Positions 1-5,758 of a stretch of DNA of 8,046 nucleotides are shown here, piece after piece. The notes beneath the pieces were generated by a model. It searched no databases and was not told the DNA's origin. It saw nothing but the letters and a program-made list of their open reading frames with translations. The DNA comes from Anaerolineae bacterium (GTDB taxonomy: Bacteria > Chloroflexota > Anaerolineae > 4572-78 > NAK82). The stretch covers positions 1 through 8,046 of the forward strand of contig JAUVRU010000063.1 of assembly GCA_030597485.1 (NCBI GenBank), written 5' to 3'. The position numbers and the translations under genes were made by a program. How positions within the stretch are numbered: the first letter of the stretch is position 1; each line of letters begins with the position of its first letter.

Positions 1-646
1 CCTTTCCCGTATCGGCAATGATCAAACCGAAGGGGCTGCCCGCACGCAGCCGCGTCATACGTTCACCCCGAACGAAGTACACTGGCCGCTCATAGGCAAC
101 GACCGTATTGTCAATGCCGCTGGGCGTACCATGATGCAGCTTCTCCACCTCGTAGACCAGCCGAGACACCTCCTCAGGCGGAGGGCTCTGTCCCAGGTAA
201 CCGGCTATGGCGCGTACCACCGCCGTGGCCACAGCCGCCCCACTGCCCAACCCCCGTGCGATTGGGATGGTGGAATTGATGGTTATGAGCAGTCCTGGCT
301 CGGTCCCATCGGGCCAGCGTACGGTGTCGCCGCCAAAGGCGGCCAGTGCCAGTTCGACGGCGACTCGCAGGGGATCATCCGACTCCGCGTCGTCCAACCG
401 ATAGCGCCGACCCATTGAATCATCGGTGAACCCAGGCAAGTCGGCGGCGAACAGCCAGATCCCATCGGTGCCTGTGAGGGGTGTCACCGTCGCCCTGGCT
501 TGCACGTCGGTCACCGGCACTGCAATCGCCGGCTGACCATAGACGACAGCGTGCTCACCGAAGAGTATGACTTTCCCCGGCGCAGTGCCCGCGAAAGACC
601 GGGACCGGACTTGGGTCTGGTTGTCTCCGACGGCCATAGTGCCCAT
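1..646 (-). CDS. mvk: Mevalonate kinase (GHMP kinase family), 5' part only
   Basis: This is the N-terminal ~215 residues of a mevalonate kinase, which phosphorylates mevalonate with ATP in the cytosolic mevalonate route to isopentenyl diphosphate. The gene runs off the left edge; the whole family is usually about 300-330 residues. The N-terminal GHMP motif APGKVILFGEHAVVYG is at residues 22-37. The glycine-rich ATP phosphate-binding loop PIARGLGSGAAVATA is at 128-142. HHGTPSGIDNTV is at 171-182, with the expected catalytic Asp at 179. These motifs fit mevalonate kinase better than homoserine or galactokinase. An in-frame TAG at 718-716 limits the start to ATG 646 or ATG 637; neither has a convincing Shine-Dalgarno sequence, and I chose 646. 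The gene lies 104 bp downstream of fhs on the same strand, so cotranscription is possible, but a strong hairpin sits between them. The loop reads GLGSGAA where GLGSSAA is common, a conservative change. Confidence 0.92.
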   Translation of the reverse strand, partial: MGTMAVGDNQTQVRSRSFAGTAPGKVILFGEHAVVYGQPAIAVPVTDVQARATVTPLTGTDGIWLFAADLPGFTDDSMGRRYRLDDAESDDPLRVAVELALAAFGGDTVRWPDGTEPGLLITINSTIPIARGLGSGAAVATAVVRAIAGYLGQSPPPEEVSRLVYEVEKLHHGTPSGIDNTVVAYERPVYFVRGERMTRLRAGSPFGLIIADTGK

Positions 647-679
647 TCTCGCATGTGTTGCCGGCCAGACGCAAAGCCA

Positions 680-707
680 GGGGCACTGGTGGATGCACCA
701 GCGCCCC
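680..707 (-). terminator. Strong intercistronic hairpin between fhs and mvk
   Basis: On the minus strand, GGGGCGCTGGTG pairs with CACCAGTGCCCC around a CATC tetraloop. This gives a 12-bp stem with a single G-U wobble. It lies 44 nt after the fhs stop codon and 34 nt before the mvk start. The following bases (TGGCTTTGCGTCT) are only weakly U-rich, so it is not a textbook intrinsic terminator. It could terminate or attenuate transcription, or protect the fhs mRNA 3' end. The pairing is read directly from the sequence; the role is inferred. Confidence 0.5.
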
Positions 708-750
708 CCGCTTTCCTATCTGCTCCCAAACGCCTCTCTTTTCCGATAGC

Positions 751-2508
751 TCAGAAGAGACCTACCACTTGGCCCTCATCATTCAGGTCTACCTGCAAGT
801 AGACGGGCTTGGAGGGGAGGCCTGGCATCGTGCGCATCTCACCGCACAAGGGATAAATGAAGCCAGCTCCCACACTGGCTCGCACTTCTCGAACAGGGAG
901 CACGAAGCCGGTGGGTACGCCTTTCAGAGCCGGGTTGTGACTGAGACTCAGGTGAGTCTTGGCCATGCACATCGGCAAATTGCCAAAGCCAGCTTTCTCG
1001 TAGCCGGCGATCTGCTGGCTGGCCAATGGGGTGTAGTCTACCCCTTCCGCACCGTATACCTTGGCGGCGATCGTCTCAATCTTCTCCTTGATGGGCATTT
1101 CCAGGGGATAGAGGAATTTGAAGTCGTTGGGTTGCTCGCAGGCGTCCACCACTGCCTCCGCCAGCTCAACCGAGCCGGCACCACCATTGGTCCAGTGATC
1201 GGAAGGAACAGCCGCATAAGCGCCTGCCTCTTCGGCAATACGCTTCACCAGCGCGATCGCAGCCGGCGTGTCATCCTTGAACTGGTTGATGGCGACCACC
1301 ACCGGGATGCCGAACAACTTGGCTATCTCGATGTTCTTGACGAGGTTGGCGCCACCCTTCTCCACCAGTTCCAGATTCTCCTCGACATATGCCTGGTCCA
1401 GCGCGCGGCCGGCGATCACCTTGGGGCCACCACCGTGCATCTTGAGGGCACGGATGGTCGCCACCAGAACCACGGTGTTGGGCACCAAGCCAGAGTAGCG
1501 GCACTTGATGTCGAAGAACTTCTCCATGCCGATGTCAGCACCGAAGCCGGACTCGGTCACCACATAGTCGGCCAGTTTCAGCGCTATCTGATCAGCGATG
1601 ATGCTGCTATTGCCATGGGCGATGTTGGCAAATGGGCCAGCGTGAACCAGTGCTGGCGTGCCCTCCAGCGTCTGCATCAGGTTGGGCATGATCGCGTCCT
1701 TCATCAACACGGTCATCGCGCCAGCCACACCCAACTGTTCGGCCGTCACCTGGTTCCCTTTCCAATCCTGACCGATGACAATGCGTCCCAATCGCTCCCG
1801 CATGTCCTGAAGGCCACTCGTCAGTGCCAGAATCGCCATCACCTCGCTGGCTACCGCAATGTCAAAACCTGGCTGACGAGGTAGACCATCCATCTTGGTG
1901 CCCAGGCCCACGACGATATTGCGCATAGTACTGTCATTCACATCCAGGACCCGGGCCCAGGTCACAGCGTAAGGGTTGATGCCAAGGGGGTCCAGGCCAC
2001 TGACCTCCTTGAAGCGGTCACCAAGGTTGCGTTCATGCATCATCCGCGCGTCAATCGCCGCTGCCAGCAGATTATTGGCAGCAGTCACCGCGTGGATGTC
2101 ACCTGTCAGATGCAGGTTGAAGTCTTCCATAGGAACGACCTGGCTGTAACCGCCACCGGCCGCTCCTCCCTTGATTCCAAAGGTGGGACCCTGCGACGGC
2201 TGCCGAATGCACGTGAACACATTCTTGCCCAGATGAGCCCCGAGCGCCTGGCTCAGACCCACGGTCGTCGTCGTCTTGCCCTCTCCCAGAGGCGTGGGGG
2301 TAATGGCAGTCACATCTATGTACTTCCCCTGGGGACGATCCTTAAGCTTGTCGAGAACATCAAGATGGATCTTGGCCTTGTCTTTGCCATAGTAATCCAG
2401 ATCGTCCTCACTCAAACCCACTGATTCGGCAACTTTCTTGATGGGATCCAGGACCGCTGCCTGCGCGATCTCGATGTCGCTCGGTACCGGATGTTTGATG
2501 GTGATCAT
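751..2508 (-). CDS. fhs: Formate-tetrahydrofolate ligase (10-formyl-THF synthetase)
   Basis: This cytosolic enzyme makes 10-formyl-tetrahydrofolate from formate, THF and ATP, feeding purine and formyl-Met synthesis or the methyl branch of the Wood-Ljungdahl pathway. The protein is 585 residues, slightly longer than the ~555-560 of clostridial enzymes. The ATP-binding loop [16 protein letters not shown] is at residues 70-85. The family signature [11 protein letters not shown] is at 111-121 and the second signature VASEVMAIL at 219-227. The C-terminus ends in the usual VVGLF. Several segments ([31 protein letters not shown]) match what I recall of the eukaryotic MTHFD1 synthetase domain better than Moorella-type Fhs. 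The start at 2508 is set by AGAGGAGGT 7 nt upstream; an in-frame GTG at 2559 would place that site inside the gene and is rejected. The gene has its own promoter facing away from hsp20 and is followed by mvk. Confidence 0.97.
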   Translation of the reverse strand: MITIKHPVPSDIEIAQAAVLDPIKKVAESVGLSEDDLDYYGKDKAKIHLDVLDKLKDRPQGKYIDVTAITPTPLGEGKTTTTVGLSQALGAHLGKNVFTCIRQPSQGPTFGIKGGAAGGGYSQVVPMEDFNLHLTGDIHAVTAANNLLAAAIDARMMHERNLGDRFKEVSGLDPLGINPYAVTWARVLDVNDSTMRNIVVGLGTKMDGLPRQPGFDIAVASEVMAILALTSGLQDMRERLGRIVIGQDWKGNQVTAEQLGVAGAMTVLMKDAIMPNLMQTLEGTPALVHAGPFANIAHGNSSIIADQIALKLADYVVTESGFGADIGMEKFFDIKCRYSGLVPNTVVLVATIRALKMHGGGPKVIAGRALDQAYVEENLELVEKGGANLVKNIEIAKLFGIPVVVAINQFKDDTPAAIALVKRIAEEAGAYAAVPSDHWTNGGAGSVELAEAVVDACEQPNDFKFLYPLEMPIKEKIETIAAKVYGAEGVDYTPLASQQIAGYEKAGFGNLPMCMAKTHLSLSHNPALKGVPTGFVLPVREVRASVGAGFIYPLCGEMRTMPGLPSKPVYLQVDLNDEGQVVGLF

Positions 2509-2515
2509 GCCAGAA

Positions 2516-2524
2516 ACCTCCTCT
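2516..2524 (-). promoter_or_regulatory. Ribosome binding site of fhs
   Basis: Read on the minus strand this is AGAGGAGGT, a near-perfect match to the anti-Shine-Dalgarno sequence, 7 nt before ATG 2508. It decides the fhs start in favour of MITIKHP rather than the upstream in-frame GTG at 2559. Confidence 0.9.
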
Positions 2525-2608
2525 GAATATGTGATGGGTTGGTAACTGTGCGATAACACTGCTGTCTGGGGATAATAGAAACAGAATCGGGCCTGCCTAT
2601 CCAGTGTC

Positions 2609-2631
2609 GCGTCATTCCACCTAACTGACGC
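2609..2631. promoter_or_regulatory. Inverted repeat at the predicted fhs transcription start
   Basis: GCGTCA and TGACGC form perfect 6-bp arms separated by 11 bp. The outer arm begins 7 bp downstream of the proposed fhs -10 box, close to the expected +1. The placement suits a repressor operator, or a 5'-end stem-loop in the fhs leader. The dyad is seen directly; no regulator is identified, and a 6-bp dyad can arise by chance. Confidence 0.35.
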
Positions 2632-2637
2632 ATAGCC

Positions 2638-2666
2638 ATAGTATCATAGGCCATAGGGCTTGTCAA
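2638..2666 (-). promoter_or_regulatory. Sigma-70-type promoter of fhs
   Basis: On the minus strand there is a consensus -35 box TTGACA (2666-2661), a 17-bp spacer and a -10 box TACTAT (2643-2638, 4 of 6 consensus bases). TGA directly before it provides an extended -10. The predicted transcription start is near 2631, giving a leader of about 120 nt. I see no THF or other riboswitch fold in that leader by eye. Confidence 0.7.
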
Positions 2667-2725
2667 GTGATTTGCGGCATTATCTGGCCTTTGCATTGTC
2701 TCCCAACGTTCCCGTTATGTTCAAG

Positions 2726-2755
2726 TTGCTCTCCGCTTGTGGCTCGTGGTATAAT
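2726..2755 (+). promoter_or_regulatory. Extended -10 promoter of hsp20-lon
   Basis: TTGCTC (2726-2731), an 18-bp spacer and a perfect TATAAT (2750-2755) directly preceded by TGG form a strong extended -10 housekeeping promoter. Transcription should start near 2762, giving a short leader of about 37 nt. I see neither a CIRCE element (HrcA) nor a HAIR motif in its CTTG-to-CAAG orientation (HspR) around it, so any heat control must use another mechanism. Confidence 0.75.
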
Positions 2756-2785
2756 CCGGCAGATATGATTGATTGAGATTGTGAC

Positions 2786-2790
2786 AGGAG
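2786..2790 (+). promoter_or_regulatory. Ribosome binding site of hsp20
   Basis: AGGAG lies 8 nt before ATG 2799. An in-frame TTG at 2769 lies upstream of this site and would put it inside the gene, so ATG 2799 is the better start. Confidence 0.8.
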
Positions 2791-2798
2791 CGGATTTG

Positions 2799-3206
2799 AT
2801 GGTAAGTCAGCGTCCACATCATGCGAGCGTGCGGCGAGGGATCTCGGCGACCAGCCGGATCTCGCATACGATTGTGTTGGGCCGTCAATGGTCTCTGGCT
2901 TATCAAGATCAGAGCTGGCGACCGCCTACGGACGTATATGAGACCGATGATAGCATCGTGATCAAATTGGAAGTCGCCGGCATGTCCGAAGACGACTTTG
3001 AGATCACCTTCGCTGAGCGCACATTGATGGTTCGGGGAGCAAGACACGATCCGTCGGAGAAGGTGGGGTATCACCAAATGGAGATATCCTACGGTGAGTT
3101 CCGCACCGACATTGATGTACCATTGCAGATCAACGCAGATGGCATTGAGGCCTCCTATCACAACGGTTTTCTGCTCATCACTATGCCCAAAGTTCACAGG
3201 AGTTAG
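2799..3206 (+). CDS. Small heat shock protein, Hsp20/alpha-crystallin family
   Basis: This 135-residue protein is an ATP-independent holdase that binds unfolding proteins in the cytoplasm, normally as an oligomer. The alpha-crystallin domain spans about residues 40-131. It begins at WRPPTDVYETDDSIVIKLEV, continues through VAGMSEDDFEI, and ends with the family hallmark GFLLITMPK at 123-131. The N-terminal ~38 residues are variable and Arg/His/Ser-rich, as is normal. The C-terminus stops four residues after MPK (VHRS) and lacks the I-x-I tail that many family members use to bridge dimers into large oligomers. The final codons (CAC AGG AGT TAG) carry the AGGAG ribosome binding site for lon. The gene ends in tandem TAG TAG, 3 bp before lon, so the two are almost certainly cotranscribed and translationally coupled. 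The family is clear; the protein's native substrates are not. Confidence 0.93.
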   Translation: MVSQRPHHASVRRGISATSRISHTIVLGRQWSLAYQDQSWRPPTDVYETDDSIVIKLEVAGMSEDDFEITFAERTLMVRGARHDPSEKVGYHQMEISYGEFRTDIDVPLQINADGIEASYHNGFLLITMPKVHRS

Positions 3207-3209
3207 TAG

Positions 3210-5708
3210 ATGCCGGAAGTCAGTTTGAGTGAACTTGACCCGGAAGCCGATGAGGGCGAAGGAGAAGATACGTCAGCCCAGTCGGAGATTCCAGAAGAGT
3301 TGCCTATCTTGCCGTTGAGGGGGGTGGTGGTTTACCCTCTGATGGTTGTCCCTCTGACGGTTGGTCAGGCTCGTTCTATTCGCCTGATAGACGACGTTGC
3401 CGTCGGTGACCGACATGTGGGGCTGGTGGCCTCAAAGGACGCTGAGATCGAAGAGCCAGGCCCCGACGAGGTGTATCAAGTAGGCACTGCTGCCATCATC
3501 CACCGTCTCATCAAGGCACCGGATGGCACCATGCGCATCATCGTGCAAGGTGTGGAGCGCATCCGGATTGACGAGTGGATCGCGGAAGAGCCCTATCTCA
3601 AGGCCAGGGTATCCCAGGCAGATGACATCACGCCTGAGGAAGATGACCTCGAGGCCGAGGCCCTGGTGCGCAACGCGGTCGATCTTTTCAGTCGTCTGGT
3701 GGCTTTGGTACCGCATCTGCCCGACGAATTGCTGATGGCCGTGTCGGGCAGCAGCGACCCGCGTCAACTGGCATACCTGATCAGCACCAGCGTCCGCATG
3801 GATATACCGGATGCTCAGAACATCCTCGAGCTGGACAAGGTGACTGACAAGCTACGCCATCTTACCACCATCCTCAACCACGAACTCGAAGTGCTGGAGC
3901 TGGGCAAGAAAATCCAGACCGAGGCTCAGTCCGAGATGGAGAAGATGCAGCGCGAGTACTTCCTGCGCGAGCAGCTCAAGGCCATCCAGCGCGAGTTGGG
4001 CGAGGGCGACGATCAACAAGTAGAGATCGAGGAACTTCGCGCCAAGATCTCGGAAGCCCAGATGCCTGAAGAGGCGGAGAAGGAAGCACTGCGGGAGCTC
4101 AGTCGTTTGGAGAAATTGCACCCGGCGGCTGCGGAGTATGGTGTGATTCGCACCTACCTCGATTGGCTGACCTCCCTGCCCTGGGCGATAACCACCGAGG
4201 ACGTGTTCGACATCCCGCTTGCTCGCCAGGTGTTGGATGAGGATCACTATGACCTGGAGAAGATCAAGGACCGCATTCTGGAGTACCTGCCGGTACGCAA
4301 GCTGCGTATGGAACGGGCTGCAGAGCGGGAAGAGACCGAAGAAGAGGGGCCAATGCCCGCTCGCGATCTCATCCGTCGTGAGCGAGAGGGCGTCATTCTG
4401 TGCTTTGTGGGACCACCTGGTGTGGGCAAGACATCGCTGGGGCAGTCCATCGCCCGATCGCTGGGGCGCAAGTTCATCCGCATGAGCCTGGGAGGTGTGC
4501 GGGATGAGGCAGAGATCCGTGGTCACCGTCGCACCTACATTGGCGCCATGCCCGGCCGCATCATCCAGGCAATCCGGCGCGTCGGGTCCAAGAATCCGGT
4601 GGTAATGATGGATGAAGTGGACAAGATCGGCGCTGATTGGCGTGGGGACCCTTCCTCCGCCTTGCTGGAAGTGCTGGACCCGGAGCAGAATCGGGAGTTC
4701 CGCGACAACTACCTGGACGTGCCCTTTGACCTGAGCCAGGTGATGTTTATCACCACGGCCAACTTGCTGGACACCGTCCCCGGGCCTCTGCGTGATCGGA
4801 TGGAGGTGCTGGAGCTCTCTGGATACACCGATGACGAGAAACTCCATATCGCCCAGGGATACCTCATCCCGCGCCAGATTCGGGAAAACGGGCTGAGAGA
4901 ATCAGAAATCTCCTTCACGGACGAGGCGATCCTCACTATCATTCGCGAGTACACCCGTGAGGCTGGCGTGCGCAACCTGGAACGTCAGATTGGCGCAGTG
5001 TGCCGCAAGGTTGCCACCCGTGTCGCCGAGGGGAATGCCGAGCCGGTGGAAGTGGAGAGCGACCAGGTCCAGGAGTATTTGGGTAAGCGTCGTTTCTTCT
5101 TCGAGGCTGCCGAACGCACTGAGATGCCAGGTGTCGCCACGGGCATGGCAGTGACGGCTACCGGCGGTGACATTCTGTTTGTCGAGGCGACCAAGATGCC
5201 AGGTAAGAAAGGGCTTACCATCACCGGCCAGCTGGGGGACGTGATGAAGGAGTCGGCCCAGGCAGCGCTGAGCTACATCCGTTCGCAGGCAGACAACCTG
5301 GGTTTTGACGAGGATTTCTTCAGTGCCAGCGACATTCACATTCACGTACCGGCCGGCGCTGTACCCAAAGACGGTCCATCAGCCGGAATCACCATCGCCA
5401 CCGCGCTGGCTTCCTTGCTGATCGGGCGTCCCGTCCGCGACGATGTGAGCATGACCGGTGAGATCACACTCCGAGGGCAGGTGCTGCCAGTCGGCGGAAT
5501 CAAGGAGAAGATCCTGGCCGCTCACCGGGCCGGATTGCGTGCCGTGATCATTCCCGAACGCAACGAGAGGGACCTGGATGACCTGCCTCCCGAAGTCCGC
5601 GGGGAAATGAATGTCATTCTGGTGGACCGAGTAGATGAGGTGCTGGATGCCGCTTTGCGCGATGGTCAGGCGAATGACAAGAAGCGGCCTGAAAGCAGGA
5701 ATCGGTGA
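3210..5708 (+). CDS. lon: ATP-dependent Lon protease (LonA type, S16 family)
   Basis: Lon is a cytosolic AAA+ serine protease with a Ser-Lys dyad that unfolds and degrades damaged and selected regulatory proteins. This protein is 832 residues, a normal full length. After an acidic leader (1-30) comes the LON substrate-binding domain (about 31-220), then a charged helical/coiled-coil region (about 225-310). The AAA+ module has Walker [10 protein letters not shown] (401-409), Walker [10 protein letters not shown] (464-472) and a sensor-1-like TTAN (515-518). The protease domain has catalytic Ser724 in KDGPSAG and Lys767 in GGIKEK, the same 43-residue spacing as E. coli S679/K722. There is no transmembrane insertion, so this is bacterial LonA, not LonB. 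AGGAG inside the end of hsp20, 7 nt before ATG 3210, serves as ribosome binding site. The C-terminal tail (821-832) is basic and variable. A stem-loop follows the stop codon immediately. Confidence 0.98.
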   Translation: MPEVSLSELDPEADEGEGEDTSAQSEIPEELPILPLRGVVVYPLMVVPLTVGQARSIRLIDDVAVGDRHVGLVASKDAEIEEPGPDEVYQVGTAAIIHRLIKAPDGTMRIIVQGVERIRIDEWIAEEPYLKARVSQADDITPEEDDLEAEALVRNAVDLFSRLVALVPHLPDELLMAVSGSSDPRQLAYLISTSVRMDIPDAQNILELDKVTDKLRHLTTILNHELEVLELGKKIQTEAQSEMEKMQREYFLREQLKAIQRELGEGDDQQVEIEELRAKISEAQMPEEAEKEALRELSRLEKLHPAAAEYGVIRTYLDWLTSLPWAITTEDVFDIPLARQVLDEDHYDLEKIKDRILEYLPVRKLRMERAAEREETEEEGPMPARDLIRREREGVILCFVGPPGVGKTSLGQSIARSLGRKFIRMSLGGVRDEAEIRGHRRTYIGAMPGRIIQAIRRVGSKNPVVMMDEVDKIGADWRGDPSSALLEVLDPEQNREFRDNYLDVPFDLSQVMFITTANLLDTVPGPLRDRMEVLELSGYTDDEKLHIAQGYLIPRQIRENGLRESEISFTDEAILTIIREYTREAGVRNLERQIGAVCRKVATRVAEGNAEPVEVESDQVQEYLGKRRFFFEAAERTEMPGVATGMAVTATGGDILFVEATKMPGKKGLTITGQLGDVMKESAQAALSYIRSQADNLGFDEDFFSASDIHIHVPAGAVPKDGPSAGITIATALASLLIGRPVRDDVSMTGEITLRGQVLPVGGIKEKILAAHRAGLRAVIIPERNERDLDDLPPEVRGEMNVILVDRVDEVLDAALRDGQANDKKRPESRNR

Positions 5709-5731
5709 GGGTGGCCCTGCGGGGCCTACCC
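5709..5731 (+). terminator. Stem-loop immediately after the lon stop codon
   Basis: GGGTGGCCC pairs with GGGCC plus ACCC around a TGCG tetraloop, leaving one bulged T (5727). The stem is about 9 bp and very GC-rich, and starts on the base after the TGA. The downstream bases (GTCGCCAAC) contain no U-tract, so it is not a canonical intrinsic terminator. It may reduce read-through into the PHP gene or stabilise the hsp20-lon mRNA 3' end. The pairing is seen directly; its role is inferred. Confidence 0.45.
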
Positions 5732-5758
5732 GTCGCCAACAATAGGAGCAGATGACCA

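Noticed and set aside
131..802. Short plus-strand frames in the left end
   Set aside because: The minus-strand frame here reads as clear mevalonate kinase; the plus-strand frames are its complement.
655..1884. 409-codon open frame on the plus strand
   Set aside because: It lies antisense to fhs, whose motifs and ribosome binding site are unmistakable; its translation shows no recognisable domain and is the mirror of a GC-rich gene.
2509..2559. GTG start for fhs 17 codons upstream
   Set aside because: The strong AGAGGAGGT lies inside this extension and is correctly spaced only for ATG 2508, where family homology also begins.
2509..2631. Riboswitch in the fhs leader
   Set aside because: I looked for THF-riboswitch-like or other complex folds and saw only the single 6-bp dyad.
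2769..2798. TTG start for hsp20 10 codons upstream
   Set aside because: It would place the AGGAG inside the gene and the start only a few bases from the predicted +1; ATG 2799 is well spaced.
2721..3197. 158-codon minus-strand frame opposite hsp20
   Set aside because: It is antisense to the alpha-crystallin gene and overlaps the hsp20 promoter; no protein-like features are seen.
3852..4847. 331-codon open frame on the minus strand
   Set aside because: It is entirely antisense to the Lon coiled-coil and AAA+ region and has no domain features of its own.
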